From: Ensifer adhaerens
Lineage (GTDB): Bacteria; Pseudomonadota; Alphaproteobacteria; Rhizobiales; Rhizobiaceae
Reading direction: 5' to 3'
Length of the DNA: 64,000 nucleotides
Assembly: GCF_013283195.1 (NCBI RefSeq)
Contig: NZ_JABEKT010000001.1
Location: 1,276,795-1,340,794, forward strand
The notes beneath the pieces are model-generated. The model was not told the origin of the DNA and did not search any database. It was given only the letters and a program-made list of their open reading frames with translations. How positions within the stretch are numbered: the stretch's first letter is position 1; each line of letters starts with the position of its first letter. This document shows positions 27,034 to 37,158 of the stretch, in pieces. The translations under genes and the position numbers were made by a program.

Positions 27034-27900
27034 ATGGCTGGGTTCTTCAAAAGGCTGATGCCGAAGCGTTTTCGGCGGGATGGCATTGCGATCCCTGTCG
27101 TGCGGCTGCACGGCGCCATTATGGCCGGTGGCGGCCAGTTTCGCCCGGCGCTCAACCTCGCATCGGCTGCTCCGCTGCTGGAGAAAGCCTTCGCCGTCAA
27201 GGAAGCGCCGGCCGTTGCAATTTCGATCAACTCCCCCGGTGGCTCTCCGGTGCAATCGCGGTTGATCTACCAGCGCATCCGTGATCTCGCCCAGGAAAAG
27301 AAGAAGCGCGTGCTCATCTTCGTCGAGGACGTGGCCGCTTCAGGCGGCTACATGATCGCGCTTGCCGGCGACGACATCATTGCCGATCCGACGTCGATCG
27401 TCGGCTCCATCGGCGTGGTCTCTGGCGGCTTCGGTTTCCCGGAATTGCTGAAGAAGATCGGCGTCGAGCGGCGCGTCTACACTGCCGGCGAAAACAAGGT
27501 GATGCTCGACCCCTTCCAGCCGGAGAAAGAGCGCGACATCGAGTTCCTCAAAAGCCTGCAACTCGATATCCACGACACCTTCATTCAAATGGTGAAGGCT
27601 CGCCGCGGCCAATTGCTGGCCGACCACCCCGACGTCTTCTCCGGTCTTTTCTGGACGGGCCGACGGGGATTGGAACTCGGCCTGATCGATGGCCTTGGCG
27701 ATCTGCGCGGCGAGGTGAAAAAGCGTTATGGCGAGAAGGCGCGGCTCGAACTGATCCAGCCGGCGCGCAGTCTTTTCGGGCGCCGTCAGGCCGGCGCTTC
27801 GATTGCTGGCGATATCGCCGCGCCGATCGCCGCATCTGCGATGGCAGGTCTTGCCGAAGCAGTGGAGGAAAGGGCATTGTGGGCGCGTTTCGGGCTTTGA
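27034..27900 (+). CDS. S49-family (SppA-like) signal peptide peptidase
   Basis: 288 residues from ATG 27034 with GCAGGAG 5 nt upstream. The core is the crotonase-fold S49 protease: AVAISINSPGGSPVQSRLIYQRI, then EDVAASGGYMIALAGDDIIADPTSIVGSIGV, which holds the nucleophile Ser in AASGGY; the general-base Lys of this short form lies elsewhere. There is no clear N-terminal membrane helix, only a basic MAGFFKRLMPKRFRRD, so it may sit on the membrane's inner face or be an SppA of the cytoplasmic type. It is followed 10 bp on by a 63-residue membrane protein. Confidence 0.88.
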   Translation: MAGFFKRLMPKRFRRDGIAIPVVRLHGAIMAGGGQFRPALNLASAAPLLEKAFAVKEAPAVAISINSPGGSPVQSRLIYQRIRDLAQEKKKRVLIFVEDVAASGGYMIALAGDDIIADPTSIVGSIGVVSGGFGFPELLKKIGVERRVYTAGENKVMLDPFQPEKERDIEFLKSLQLDIHDTFIQMVKARRGQLLADHPDVFSGLFWTGRRGLELGLIDGLGDLRGEVKKRYGEKARLELIQPARSLFGRRQAGASIAGDIAAPIAASAMAGLAEAVEERALWARFGL

Positions 27901-27910
27901 GGGAGGAAAA

Positions 27911-28102
27911 ATGCCGCAGCTTATCCTGCTCCTGATCGCAGGCTTCGTTCTATGGATCGGTTACCGCAAGTTCATCGCGGACGCCCAGAAACTGACGCGT
28001 CAACGCGATCAGACGCGCCGCGAGCAGCAGACCGGCGCCAGCGGAACCCTCGTCAAGGATCCCGAGACCGGTGAATACAGGCTGAAGCGCGAAGACGACT
28101 GA
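27911..28102 (+). CDS. Small single-helix membrane protein
   Basis: 63 residues from ATG 27911, directly after a strong GGGAGGAAAA. A membrane helix (LILLLIAGFVLWIGYRKFI) is followed by a basic, Gln-rich cytoplasmic tail ending LVKDPETGEYRLKRED, a short motif resembling that of small proteins associated with J-domain or membrane quality-control factors. It lies 10 bp after the S49 peptidase and is probably co-translated with it. Function unknown; possibly an accessory of the peptidase. Confidence 0.75.
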   Translation: MPQLILLLIAGFVLWIGYRKFIADAQKLTRQRDQTRREQQTGASGTLVKDPETGEYRLKREDD

Positions 28103-28212
28103 GATTTTTCGCGCCCTTTTGCGTGCACGCAGGTCGCCTTGAGCGCTTGACCCCTGCCGCCCGGCGTGGCACCTGTCCGGCTCTCATTTCATGAAGAATT
28201 CGGACGTTCCCC

Positions 28213-29175
28213 ATGACCACCGCCTCGCTGCCCGACCATATGAACCCCAAGCGCTCGTTCCAGGCCCTGATCCTGACGCTGCACAACTATTGGGCCGACA
28301 AGGGTTGCGCGGTGCTGCAGCCCTACGACATGGAAGTGGGCGCCGGCACATTCCATCCGGCAACGACGCTGCGTGCGCTTGGCCCCCGCCCATGGCGCGC
28401 GGCCTACGTTCAGCCTTCCCGCCGCCCGACCGACGGCCGCTATGGTGAGAACCCGAACCGTCTTCAGCACTACTATCAGTATCAGGTGATCCTGAAGCCG
28501 AACCCGTCCAACCTGCAGGAGCTCTATCTCGGCTCGCTGGAGGCGATCGGCCTCGATCCGCTGCTGCACGACATCCGCTTTGTCGAGGACGATTGGGAAA
28601 GCCCGACGCTCGGCGCCTGGGGCCTCGGCTGGGAATGCTGGTGCGACGGCATGGAAGTGTCGCAGTTCACCTATTTCCAGCAGGTCTGCGGCATCGAATG
28701 CTCGCCGGTTTCCGGGGAGCTGACCTATGGTCTCGAGCGTCTGGCGATGTATGTCCAGGGCGTCGACAATGTCTACGATTTGAACTTCAACGGCCGCGAA
28801 GGCGCCGAGAAGATCAGCTATGGCGACGTTTTCCTGCAGGCGGAACAGGAATATTCCCGCTTCAATTTCGAGTACGCCAACACTGCCATGCTGCACCAGC
28901 ACTTCATCGACGCGGAAACGGAATGCCAGGCGTTGCTGGCCGCCGGCGCGCCTGACGACGGCACCAACAACCAGCTGCACAAGTGCGTATTCCCTGCCTA
29001 TGACCAGTGCATCAAGGCGAGCCACGTCTTCAACCTGCTCGATGCGCGCGGGGTGATTTCGGTGACGGAACGCCAGAGCTACATTCTGCGCGTGCGCACG
29101 CTCGCCAAGGCGTGCGGCGAGGCGTTCCTCTTGACCGACGCCGGCGGCGCGAACCTCAACCGGGACGCCGCTTGA
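28213..29175 (+). CDS. glyQ: Glycyl-tRNA synthetase alpha subunit
   Basis: 320 residues, slightly longer than the E. coli protein (303). The start region [47 protein letters not shown] and [22 protein letters not shown] are the class II catalytic core. It pairs with GlyS (34347-36512) as an alpha2/beta2 enzyme. Unusually the two subunit genes are separated by about 5 kb carrying lemA, an EPSP synthase and DUF2207. Its stop overlaps the TTG start of the P-loop gene. Confidence 0.96.
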   Translation: MTTASLPDHMNPKRSFQALILTLHNYWADKGCAVLQPYDMEVGAGTFHPATTLRALGPRPWRAAYVQPSRRPTDGRYGENPNRLQHYYQYQVILKPNPSNLQELYLGSLEAIGLDPLLHDIRFVEDDWESPTLGAWGLGWECWCDGMEVSQFTYFQQVCGIECSPVSGELTYGLERLAMYVQGVDNVYDLNFNGREGAEKISYGDVFLQAEQEYSRFNFEYANTAMLHQHFIDAETECQALLAAGAPDDGTNNQLHKCVFPAYDQCIKASHVFNLLDARGVISVTERQSYILRVRTLAKACGEAFLLTDAGGANLNRDAA

Positions 29176-29720
29176 TCGCCGAGCCAGCCAGCCTCATCGT
29201 TCATATCAATGGCTGGCCGGGCACCGGGAAGCTCACCATCGCGCGCCATCTCGCCGGCCATCTCGGCGCGAGGCTTGCCGACAATCACACGCTGATCAAT
29301 CCCGCCGAGGCGCTGTTTGCGAGGGGCACGCCGCTCTATCGGTCGCTACGGGCGACCGTCAGGGCGGCTGTGCTCGATCACGTGCGCCGGGCTGATGCCG
29401 CGCAATCCTTCCTCTTCACCGATGCACTGTCGGATGATGCATTCGACAGTCGGGCGTTTGACGATTATGCGACGCTCGCTGCCGATCGCGGCGCCCGTTT
29501 CGTTGCGGTCGTTCTCGATTGTTCGATGGAGGAAAATCTGAAGCGGTTGACGCGTGCCGGTCGTGCCAAGGCGCACAAGCTGACGGATCCGCAGGTGCTG
29601 ATAGATCTTAGGGGTCGGCACGTCCTGTTGAAGGGAAAAAGCGATCAGCTGGTCGAGCTCGACGTCACCAGCCTTGGCGCCGACGAAGCGGCGCGCGAGA
29701 TTGCAGCGCGGATGGCTTGA
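29172..29720 (+). CDS. P-loop kinase-like protein overlapping glyQ
   Basis: 182 residues from TTG 29172, chosen because TTGA overlaps the glyQ stop and the Walker A ([17 protein letters not shown]) begins within 20 residues of it; no ATG lies upstream of the loop. [23 protein letters not shown] and [31 protein letters not shown] resemble shikimate/adenylate kinase-like small-molecule kinases with an R-rich lid. The substrate is unknown. Overlap implies translational coupling to glyQ, odd for a kinase. It could phosphorylate a metabolite or a nucleotide. Confidence 0.75.
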   Translation: MIAEPASLIVHINGWPGTGKLTIARHLAGHLGARLADNHTLINPAEALFARGTPLYRSLRATVRAAVLDHVRRADAAQSFLFTDALSDDAFDSRAFDDYATLAADRGARFVAVVLDCSMEENLKRLTRAGRAKAHKLTDPQVLIDLRGRHVLLKGKSDQLVELDVTSLGADEAAREIAARMA

Positions 29721-29722
29721 CG

Positions 29723-29926
29723 TCAGGCTTCAGCGGTATCGCGCGGGCATCCGCTCTTCTTCGTTATCTGCTCAAGTGTGGGGTAGGCGCCATCGTGAGA
29801 CTGGCTGGAGTAGGTCTGCAGCGCGCGGCGGACGCCTGAGGGCCTTTCGATCGAGGTGACGCTCGCATAGGCAACGAACAGCGCCGAAAAGGCGACTAGG
29901 TTGGTGAGGGTTGCGAGCGTTTTCAT
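29723..29926 (-). CDS. Small secreted or membrane-anchored protein, unknown
   Basis: 67 residues from ATG 29926 (GAAGTGAAG upstream); a GTG at 29935 is alternative. MKTLATLTNLVAFSALFVAYASVTS is a signal-peptide or anchor helix, followed by a polar tail with one Cys (KKSGCPRDTAEA). No family recognised. It is convergent with the P-loop gene, the stops lying 2 bp apart, so neither has a separate terminator between them. Confidence 0.55.
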   Translation of the reverse strand: MKTLATLTNLVAFSALFVAYASVTSIERPSGVRRALQTYSSQSHDGAYPTLEQITKKSGCPRDTAEA

Positions 29927-30142
29927 GGTCTTCACTTCGTCTTCGGGGTTATTCGATATCCCGACTATCGTCCATCATCCGGATCCTCGCCGTTCCCGAT
30001 GGAACAGGAATCGATGTGTTTTGACGTTGGGACGGGCCGCGGCTGTGAACAGAGCGTTCACCGCCTTCGGCCGGCATTTCGGGAGGGGTGTTTTTCTCCG
30101 TCCGGATGCTGCAGAAAGAGCTTTGAAGCTGGAGAGCCGATC

Positions 30143-30250
30143 TTGCAGCGCCGCGCATGGAACATGGCGGGTCAAGGACGCTGTAACGCTTTAAACTTGC
30201 TGCATAATTTTGCGCCTAAATCGATTCCGATTTAAGAATTTATGCAGTAA
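30143..30250 (+). repeat. Rhizobial intergenic palindromic repeat, copy 1
   Basis: About 108 bp opening TTGCAGCGCCG and ending with a palindrome in which AATCGATTCCGATTT is bracketed by TGCATAATTTTG and AATTTATGCAG. It is closely similar, in inverted orientation, to 52104-52210. Shared blocks include GACGCTGTAACGCTTTAAAC and TAAATCGATTCCGATTTAA. It lies between the secreted small protein and lemA. The family name is uncertain. Confidence 0.85.
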
Positions 30251-30280
30251 TCTCTGCCGAGCTTTTTTGGAGGGTGTCCC

Positions 30281-30829
30281 ATGATTGGTCTGGCCATCGG
30301 CGTTGCCGTTATCCTGTATCTGGTTTTCGTCTATAACGGCCTCGTCAAGGCGCGGCAGATCGCCGAGGAAGCCTGGTCGGGCATCGATGTGCAACTGAAG
30401 CGGCGCGCCGACCTCATCCCCAACCTGATCGAGACCGTGAAGGGCTATGCCGCGCACGAGAAGTCGACGCTTGAGGAAGTCATCGCGATGCGCAATCGCG
30501 CCCAGGCCGTGCCATCAGGCGATGTCGAGGGACGGGCGGCGGCCGAAGGGGCCCTGTCGCAGGCACTCGGAAAACTCTTTGCTCTTGCCGAAGCCTATCC
30601 GGATCTGAAGGCCAACGAGAATTTTGCCGAACTGCAGCGCTCGCTGGAAACCATCGAGGGCGAGATCCAGATGTCTCGCCGCTATTACAACGGCGCGGCG
30701 CGCGATCTGAATGTCAAGGTCGAGAGCTTCCCGTCGAACCTCATAGCCAACGCGTTCCGCTTCGTGAAGGCCGGCTATTTCGAGATCGCCAACGAGGCGG
30801 ACCGTGCGGTGCCGCAAGTTAAATTCTGA
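30281..30829 (+). CDS. lemA: LemA-family membrane-anchored protein
   Basis: 182 residues. MIGLAIGVAVILYLVFVYNGLVKARQ is an N-terminal membrane helix, followed by the LemA helical bundle with EEAWSGIDVQLKRRADLIPNLIETVKGYAAHE, LKANENFAELQRSLETIEGEIQ and RYYNGAARDLNVKVESFPSNLIANAF, all strongly conserved. LemA proteins are cell-envelope scaffolds of unclear function, usually next to a DUF2207 or TPM-domain membrane protein, as found here (32293-34233). The aroA-like gene lies between them. Confidence 0.92.
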   Translation: MIGLAIGVAVILYLVFVYNGLVKARQIAEEAWSGIDVQLKRRADLIPNLIETVKGYAAHEKSTLEEVIAMRNRAQAVPSGDVEGRAAAEGALSQALGKLFALAEAYPDLKANENFAELQRSLETIEGEIQMSRRYYNGAARDLNVKVESFPSNLIANAFRFVKAGYFEIANEADRAVPQVKF

Positions 30830-30916
30830 TCGGGACGTTACCCGAGACCGCAATCAGATGATATGAGACCTGCCGAAGCCGAGAGCGCGGCGTTATTTGC
30901 ATCAAGAGACCTAAGC

Positions 30917-32185
30917 ATGAGTGATACCGTGAAGAAGCTGATCATCCTGCCGACCGACCATCCCCTGCGCGGTCACGTCCGCCCGCCGGGTTCGAAGTCG
31001 ATCACCAATCGGGCGCTGCTTCTTGCGGGTCTTGCCAAGGGCACGAGCCGGTTGACCGGGGCGCTGAAGAGCGACGACACGCGCTATATGGCCGATGCGC
31101 TGCGCGCGATGGGCGTCCAAGTCGATGAGCCGGACGACACCACATTCGTCGTTACCGGAAACGGTCGGCTGGCATCTCCGTCGGCACCGCTGTTCCTCGG
31201 CAATGCGGGAACCGCGACACGCTTCCTGACGGCGGCTGCCGCTCTCGTCGACGGCCCGGTGGTCGTCGATGGCGACCAGCACATGCGCAAGCGTCCGATT
31301 AAGCCGCTTGTCGACGCGCTCCGTACGCTTGGCGTCGAGGTGACGTCGGAAACAGGTTGCCCGCCGGTCACCGTCAACGGCAAGGGCGGTTTCCCTGCCG
31401 GCCGTATCGAAATCGACGCGGGCCTTTCCAGCCAATACGTGTCGGCGCTGCTGATGGCGGCCCCCGGCGCCAAAGGCCCTGTCCGCATCGAGCTTGCCGG
31501 CGACGAGATCGGCGCGCGTGGCTATATCGATCTGACCGTTGCGGCGATGCGCGCCTTCGGCGCCGAGGTCGAGCAATTGAGCCCATCCGTCTGGCAGGTT
31601 GCGCCGACGGGCTATCGCGCCGCCGATTTCGCTATCGAGCCGGACGCATCGGCGGCGACCTATCTCTGGGCGGCGGAAGTGCTGACGGGCGGTGCCATCG
31701 ACCTCGGCGTGCCGGCGTCGGTTTTTTCGCAGCCCGATGCCCGCGCCCACGACGTCATCTCCCAGTTCCCGCATCTTCCTGCCGTCATCGACGGATCGCA
31801 GATGCAGGACGCGATCCCGACGATTGCGGTTCTTGCCGCATTCAACGAGACACCGGTGCGTTTCGTCGGCCTTGCCAATCTACGGGTAAAGGAATGCGAC
31901 CGCGTTCGCGCTCTGTCGCTGGGCCTGACCGCCATCCGGCCGGGACTGGCGCACGAGGAGGGGGACGATCTGATCGTCTCTTCCGATCCGGGACTCGCCG
32001 GACAGACGTTGCCGGCGTCGATCGACACGTTTGCCGACCACCGCATTGCCATGAGCTTTGCCCTTGCCGGGCTGAAGATCCACGGCATTGCCATTGAGGA
32101 CCCCGGCTGCGTCGCCAAGACCTATCCGGCCTATTGGGACGCGCTGGCATCGCTCGGCGTCGCCTACACCGGTGACCGTCCTTGA
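30917..32185 (+). CDS. aroA: 3-phosphoshikimate 1-carboxyvinyltransferase (class I-like EPSP synthase)
   Basis: 422 residues from ATG 30917 (MSDTVKKLIILPTDH); an ATG at 30863 would add 18 residues. Conserved sites are PGSKSITNRALLL (K27), GNAGTATRFL (95-104), SSQYVSALLM, RVKECDR and FADHRIAMSF. It makes EPSP from shikimate 3-phosphate and PEP. It reads GNAGTATR, as class I enzymes do, not GNAATGCR of the CP4 type known from Agrobacterium and expected for the main rhizobial enzyme. Position 103 is Phe where E. coli has Pro101, a residue affecting glyphosate sensitivity. It may be a second copy or replacement; no other aro gene is near. Confidence 0.88.
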   Translation: MSDTVKKLIILPTDHPLRGHVRPPGSKSITNRALLLAGLAKGTSRLTGALKSDDTRYMADALRAMGVQVDEPDDTTFVVTGNGRLASPSAPLFLGNAGTATRFLTAAAALVDGPVVVDGDQHMRKRPIKPLVDALRTLGVEVTSETGCPPVTVNGKGGFPAGRIEIDAGLSSQYVSALLMAAPGAKGPVRIELAGDEIGARGYIDLTVAAMRAFGAEVEQLSPSVWQVAPTGYRAADFAIEPDASAATYLWAAEVLTGGAIDLGVPASVFSQPDARAHDVISQFPHLPAVIDGSQMQDAIPTIAVLAAFNETPVRFVGLANLRVKECDRVRALSLGLTAIRPGLAHEEGDDLIVSSDPGLAGQTLPASIDTFADHRIAMSFALAGLKIHGIAIEDPGCVAKTYPAYWDALASLGVAYTGDRP

Positions 32186-32292
32186 TATCGCGCCTCAAGC
32201 CTTTTCAGGAAAGGTGCGAAGCGGTTTTCCGTCAGGAAATGCGAAAAACCATGAAATCGTCCCTCCAGATCGATCGAAAGGTCTGAGACCGT

Positions 32293-34233
32293 ATGGCCCG
32301 TTTCGTCGCCCTGCTTGGCATGTTGTTGTTCCTGCTGGCGACGGCGGGTGCCGGGCGTGCGGACGAAGTGTTCTCGTCCTATCATTCGGTGATCGATGTC
32401 GCCAAGGACGGCACGCTGACGGTGACGGAGACGATCACGGCCAATGCCGAAGGCAACCAGATCCGGCGGGGGATCTTTCGTGACCTGCCGTTGACCTTTA
32501 CCGACGCCAAGGGTCGCCGCAGCAAGGTGGATTTCAAGCTGCTTTCGGTCGAGCGCGACGGCGAGGAGGAGCCTTACCGCACTGAATCGATCTCGGGCGG
32601 CATCCGTATCTACACCGGCTCGGCGGAGATATTTCTGCCGCACGGCGAGCACACGTTCCAATTCACCTATGAGACCAGCCGGCAGATCCGCTTCTTCGAG
32701 GATCACGACGAACTCTACTGGAACGTGACAGGCACCGAATGGGCGTTCCCGATCGATGAGGCGAGCGCCACCGTCAATCTGCCGGAGGGTGTGCGACCCG
32801 AGGCGCTTGACGTTTTCACCGGTGGCTACGGCGCGACCGGCAAGGATGCGCGGGCTTCCGAGGAAGGCAGCGAGATTTTCTTTGCGACCACCCGGCGGTT
32901 GGAGCCGAAGCAGGGGCTGACCATTGCGGTCAAGATGCCGAAAGGCAGCATCGAGCAGCCTTCCTCCAGCCAGGAAAATGCCTGGTGGATTCGCGATCAT
33001 ATGGCGCTTCTGATCGCCGCAGCGGGTCTTCTGGTGGTGGCGCTCTACTACGGCCGCGCCTGGCTGAAGGTGGGGCGGGACCCGGCACGCGGCGTCATGG
33101 TGCCGCGCTGGGACGCGCCCGAAGGCATTTCGCCGGCGCTGGTCAACTACATCGACAACAGGGGCTTTTCCGGTGAGGGCTGGACGGCGCTGTCTGCGTC
33201 GGCGCTCAGCCTTGCGGTCAAGGGCCATGTGGTGCTTGAGGACCTGAAGAGCGCCATCGTCATTGCCGCAACCGGCAAGGGCAGCAGCGAAAAGCTGCCG
33301 ACCGGCGAGGCGAGCCTGATGAAGGCCGTCAATGCCGCCGGCGGCAAGCTGAAGATCGACCGGGCCAACGGCACGAAGGTGCAGGCGACCGGCGCGGACT
33401 TCCGCAATGCCATGGAGCGCGAGCATCGCGGCAAGTACTATCTGGAAAACACCGGTTATATCGTCGCTGGCGTGGTGCTCTCGATCCTGGCGATCGCTGC
33501 CGTGTTCCTGTTCGGCGATTTGAGCGAGGACAGCATCCCGCTGGTGATCGTCCCGGTCTTCATCGCCTTTGTCATTTCGATCCTCGCCGTTTCCTTCGGC
33601 AAGTCCTTGCAGCGCGAAAAGAGCCTGATGAGCCGCATCATGTCGATCGTGGTGATCGCTTTCATCGGCTTCGTCGCCTTCACCATCTTTTCCAGCATTC
33701 TGGCGGTGGTGTTCTATTCCGCCGCCGAGACGGACGAGTTGCCGCTGCTGTTTGCGATCGGCGGCATCGTGCTGGTCAACGTGCTGTTCTTCTTCCTGAT
33801 GGGGGCGCCGACGCCGCTCGGCACCCGGATGATGGACGGCATCGACGGCCTCCGGCAATACATGACGCTTGCCGAGAAAGACCGGATGAACATGCAAGGG
33901 GCACCCGAAATGTCGCCCCGGCATTTCGAGACGCTGCTGCCCTATGCCGTGGCCCTCGGGGTTGAAAAGCCGTGGACGCAAACCTTCGATCGCTGGCTGC
34001 TTGCAGCCGCCGCAGGCGCCGCTGCAGCCGCCGCCTACCAGCCCACCTGGTACCATGGCGATAGCTTCGGCTCGACCTCATTCGGCGATCGCATCGGCGG
34101 CTTTGCCGGCTCGATGGCCGACACAATGACCTCCTCTCTGCCGCCCCCGCCGAAATCCTCGTCGTCAAGCTTTTCCACCGGCGGCGGCTTTTCCGGTGGC
34201 GGCGGCGGCGGTGGTGGCGGCGGTGGCTGGTGA
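32293..34233 (+). CDS. DUF2207 membrane protein with glycine-rich C-terminus
   Basis: 646 residues. A signal peptide ([25 protein letters not shown]) and an extracytoplasmic DUF2207 beta-domain (about 25-225; [25 protein letters not shown]) are followed by a membrane helix near 238 ([18 protein letters not shown]) and, after a cytoplasmic stretch, four or so helices at about 385-510. The tail is Ser-rich and then about eleven glycines ending in Trp. DUF2207 proteins accompany LemA and are thought to act in the envelope; the Gly-rich tip may be a surface or binding tail. It lies 107 bp after aroA. Confidence 0.9.
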   Translation: MARFVALLGMLLFLLATAGAGRADEVFSSYHSVIDVAKDGTLTVTETITANAEGNQIRRGIFRDLPLTFTDAKGRRSKVDFKLLSVERDGEEEPYRTESISGGIRIYTGSAEIFLPHGEHTFQFTYETSRQIRFFEDHDELYWNVTGTEWAFPIDEASATVNLPEGVRPEALDVFTGGYGATGKDARASEEGSEIFFATTRRLEPKQGLTIAVKMPKGSIEQPSSSQENAWWIRDHMALLIAAAGLLVVALYYGRAWLKVGRDPARGVMVPRWDAPEGISPALVNYIDNRGFSGEGWTALSASALSLAVKGHVVLEDLKSAIVIAATGKGSSEKLPTGEASLMKAVNAAGGKLKIDRANGTKVQATGADFRNAMEREHRGKYYLENTGYIVAGVVLSILAIAAVFLFGDLSEDSIPLVIVPVFIAFVISILAVSFGKSLQREKSLMSRIMSIVVIAFIGFVAFTIFSSILAVVFYSAAETDELPLLFAIGGIVLVNVLFFFLMGAPTPLGTRMMDGIDGLRQYMTLAEKDRMNMQGAPEMSPRHFETLLPYAVALGVEKPWTQTFDRWLLAAAAGAAAAAAYQPTWYHGDSFGSTSFGDRIGGFAGSMADTMTSSLPPPPKSSSSSFSTGGGFSGGGGGGGGGGGW

Positions 34234-34346
34234 TCTCGCCGCGAGCCTCTTGCCTGCGGGTCAAATTCATCGTCGGGCTTGGTGACATTTTCACCAGAGC
34301 TTGCTAAGTCGGCGGCAACCGTCCGGAACAGAAAAAGTCATCTCCC

Positions 34347-36512
34347 ATGCCCGATCTTCTTATCGAACTCCGCTCCGAGGAAATTCCTGCCCGCCTGCAG
34401 CGCAAGGCGGCCGGCGACCTCAAGAAGCTCTTGACCGACGCACTGGTCGAAGCGGGTTTGACCTATGAGGGCGCGCGCGAATACTGGACGCCGCGCCGGC
34501 TGACGCTCGATATCCGCGGCCTCAATGCCCGTTCCGCCGATGTGCGCGAGGACCGCAAGGGCCCGCGCACCGACGCCAATGAAAAGGCGATCGAAGGCTT
34601 CCTGCGTGGCGCCGGCCTGTCTTCGATCAGTGAGGCCCACGTTCACAGCGATCCGAAGAAGGGCGATTTCTACGTCGCCCACATCGTCAAGCCGGGCCGT
34701 CCCGCCGAAGAGATCGTCGCCGAGGCGATGCCGGACATCATCCGCAACTTCCCCTGGCCGAAGCCGATGCGCTCCGGTGCCGCCTCGGCCAAGCCGGGGG
34801 CGCTCCGCTGGGTGCGCCCGCTGCAGTCGATCGTCTGCACCTTCGGCTCGGAAACCGACGAAACCCATGTGATCCCCTTCGAGGTCGACGGCATCGTCGC
34901 CTCCAACATCACCTATGGCCATCGCTTCCATGCGCCCGAAGCGATCACAGTGCGCCGCTTTGCCGACTATGCCGAGAAGCTGGAGCGCGCGAAGGTCGTG
35001 CTCGACGGCGAGCGCCGCAAGCAGATGATCCTGGCCGACGCGCACAATGTCGCTTTCGCCAACGGCCTCGAACTCGTTGAGGATGAAGGCCTGCTTGAAG
35101 AAGTCTCCGGCCTCGTGGAGTGGCCGCAGGTTCTGATGGGAAGCTTTGAAGAGAGCTATCTCGAAATCCCCTCGGAAATCATCCGTCTGACGATCAAGAC
35201 CAACCAGAAGTGTTTCGTGACCCGTGCGCCGGGTGCCGAGACGCTGTCCAACAAGTTCATCCTCGTCTCAAATATTGAGGCGAAGGACGGTGGCAAGGAG
35301 ATCGTGCACGGCAACGGCAAGGTCGTGCGCGCCCGCCTGTCGGACGCCGCCCACTTCTGGCACCGCGACCAGGGCAGCCTGCCGGATCTGGAGACCTTGA
35401 AACCGTCGGCCGAAAAGTTTGGCCTCGATCTCGGCAAGCCGCTCGACCAGCGCATGGCGAAACTCGACGCGCTGAACGTGACCTTCCATGCCAAGCTCGG
35501 CACGCAGGGCGAACGTGTCGCCCGGATCCGTGCGCTTGCCGCAGAACTCGCCAAGGTGACCGGCGCCGACGCCAAGCTGGTCGACCGTGCCGTGGTGCTG
35601 GCAAAGGCCGATCTGCGCACCGAGGCCGTCGGGGAATTTCCCGAACTCCAGGGCATCATGGGCCGCAAATATGCGCTGCTCCAGGGTGAAGACGGCTCTG
35701 TCGCCACGGCGATCGAAGATCACTGGAAGCCGAATGGTCCCTCGGATCGCGCGCCAACCGATGCTGTCGCAGTCACCGTTGCGCTTGCCGACAAGCTCGA
35801 CACGCTCGTCGGCTTCTGGGCGATCGACGAAAAGCCAACCGGCTCCAAGGATCCCTACGCCCTGCGGCGCGCTGCTCTCGGGGTCATTCGTCTGATCCTC
35901 GAAGGCAAGGCCCGCCTGCCGCTCGTGCCGTTCCTTGAGATCGCGCTGACAGCGCTCAGGGCACAGAAGCCGGCGCTGGCGAACGATGTGTCGGCGGACC
36001 TGCTCTCCTTCTTCCACGATCGCCTCAAGGTCTATCTGCGCGATCTCGGCGCCCGTCACGACCTGATCGATGCGGTGCTGACGCCGGATGCCGACGATCT
36101 GCTGATGATCGCCCGCCGCGTCGAGGCGCTGACCGCCTTCATCACTGACGAAGAGGGCAAGAACCTGCTGGCCGGCACGAAGCGGGCCACACAGATCCTG
36201 GCCGCCGAAGAGAAGAAGGGCACGGCGGTTGCCGACGCAGTTGATGCCGGCCTCTTCCGCCTCGATGCCGAAAAGGCGCTGCATTCCGCAGTCCAGCTCG
36301 GCTCCGGCGAAGCCCGCGAGGCGATCGCCAAGGAAGACTTCCGCTCGGCCATGCAGGCCCTGTCGAAGCTGCGCGAGCCGGTCGACCAGTTCTTCAACGA
36401 TGTTCTCGTCAACGACGATGACGTGTCGATCCGGGCAAACCGCCTGGCGCTGCTTGGTCTGATCCGCTCGGCGACCGGCACGGTTGCCGACTTCTCCAAG
36501 ATCGCGGGATGA
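34347..36512 (+). CDS. glyS: Glycyl-tRNA synthetase beta subunit
   Basis: 721 residues, full length. [25 protein letters not shown], the middle blocks [15 protein letters not shown], and the helical C-terminal tRNA-binding region ([19 protein letters not shown] and [24 protein letters not shown]) are all present. GlyS binds tRNA-Gly and pairs with GlyQ. It follows DUF2207 by 113 bp. Its stop is 13 bp before the DUF523 start, so those two are probably co-transcribed. Confidence 0.96.
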   Translation: MPDLLIELRSEEIPARLQRKAAGDLKKLLTDALVEAGLTYEGAREYWTPRRLTLDIRGLNARSADVREDRKGPRTDANEKAIEGFLRGAGLSSISEAHVHSDPKKGDFYVAHIVKPGRPAEEIVAEAMPDIIRNFPWPKPMRSGAASAKPGALRWVRPLQSIVCTFGSETDETHVIPFEVDGIVASNITYGHRFHAPEAITVRRFADYAEKLERAKVVLDGERRKQMILADAHNVAFANGLELVEDEGLLEEVSGLVEWPQVLMGSFEESYLEIPSEIIRLTIKTNQKCFVTRAPGAETLSNKFILVSNIEAKDGGKEIVHGNGKVVRARLSDAAHFWHRDQGSLPDLETLKPSAEKFGLDLGKPLDQRMAKLDALNVTFHAKLGTQGERVARIRALAAELAKVTGADAKLVDRAVVLAKADLRTEAVGEFPELQGIMGRKYALLQGEDGSVATAIEDHWKPNGPSDRAPTDAVAVTVALADKLDTLVGFWAIDEKPTGSKDPYALRRAALGVIRLILEGKARLPLVPFLEIALTALRAQKPALANDVSADLLSFFHDRLKVYLRDLGARHDLIDAVLTPDADDLLMIARRVEALTAFITDEEGKNLLAGTKRATQILAAEEKKGTAVADAVDAGLFRLDAEKALHSAVQLGSGEAREAIAKEDFRSAMQALSKLREPVDQFFNDVLVNDDDVSIRANRLALLGLIRSATGTVADFSKIAG

Positions 36513-36525
36513 CGGGGAGGGGCGC

Positions 36526-37041
36526 ATGACGGCGAAGATCCTCGTCAGCGCCTGTCTCATGGGGCATGCGGTGCGCTACGATGGGGCGTCGAAGCCGCTT
36601 GTCCACCCGGCGATCGACCGCTGGCGCGAAGAAGGCCGGCTGGTCACCATCTGTCCCGAGATGTCGGCCGGTATGCCGGTGCCGCGCCCGCCCGCCGAGA
36701 TCGCGTCGGGCAAGTCAGGTGTGGATGTACTCGACGGTGGTGCGACTGTGATCGAGAACACCGGCCGCGACGTAACCGGCGAGTTCCTTGCCGCCGCGGA
36801 AAATGCGCTATCGCTCGCGCTTGAAACGGACTGTCGTTTCGCGCTTTTGATCGACGGCAGCCCGTCCTGCGGATCGGGCTTCGTCTATGACGGCACGTTC
36901 TCCAGCGCTCGCCACGCAGGACAAGGAGTGACGGCAGCGCTGCTCGCAAGGAACGGCATCGAGGTTTATTCCGACAGGGAAATCGAAGCGTTGATCGAAC
37001 GGGTCGATGGGGTGTGCGACGCCGATAGAAAGCCCGGATAA
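36526..37041 (+). CDS. DUF523-domain protein
   Basis: 171 residues from ATG 36526 with GGGAGGGG upstream. ILVSACLMGHAVRYDGASKP, VTICPEMSAGMPVPRPPAEI and LLIDGSPSCGSGFVYDGTFS give DUF523, a conserved family of unknown function with three conserved Cys-containing motifs (SACL, CPE and PSCG). The Cys positions suggest a metal or Fe-S site. It is close behind glyS. Its C-terminus ends at 37041 just before a terminator. Confidence 0.9.
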   Translation: MTAKILVSACLMGHAVRYDGASKPLVHPAIDRWREEGRLVTICPEMSAGMPVPRPPAEIASGKSGVDVLDGGATVIENTGRDVTGEFLAAAENALSLALETDCRFALLIDGSPSCGSGFVYDGTFSSARHAGQGVTAALLARNGIEVYSDREIEALIERVDGVCDADRKPG

Positions 37042-37043
37042 GA

Positions 37044-37078
37044 AGATTGCGCCCCTGCTTCTCTCAGGAGCGCAATCT
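37044..37078. terminator. Terminator hairpin between convergent genes
   Basis: A 9-bp stem (37044-37052 with 37070-37078, AGATTGCGC against GCGCAATCT) encloses a nested CCTG/CAGG pairing. It lies directly after the DUF523 stop and 80 bp from the stop of the convergent secreted protein. No T-run follows on the plus strand, so strength is uncertain. Confidence 0.6.
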
Positions 37079-37158
37079 CTCGCTTTTCAGCGAAACGCCC
37101 GTCAGCCCTTGAATGCAGGAGCGGCTGACTGGGGCAGGGAACTTTCCCGTTCAGGCCC

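Noticed and set aside
30002-30028. GGAAC with CGTT 19 bp downstream as another EcfG promoter
   Set aside because: The spacing exceeds the 16-17 bp consensus.
29999-30235. Peptide similarity (CNALN-LHNF-KSIPI) between a small frame here and one at 52118-52327
   Set aside because: It comes from the shared DNA repeat, not from related genes.
32164-34056. 630-codon minus-strand frame across aroA and DUF2207
   Set aside because: Shadow frame; both plus-strand genes are firm and the composition is typical of antisense frames.
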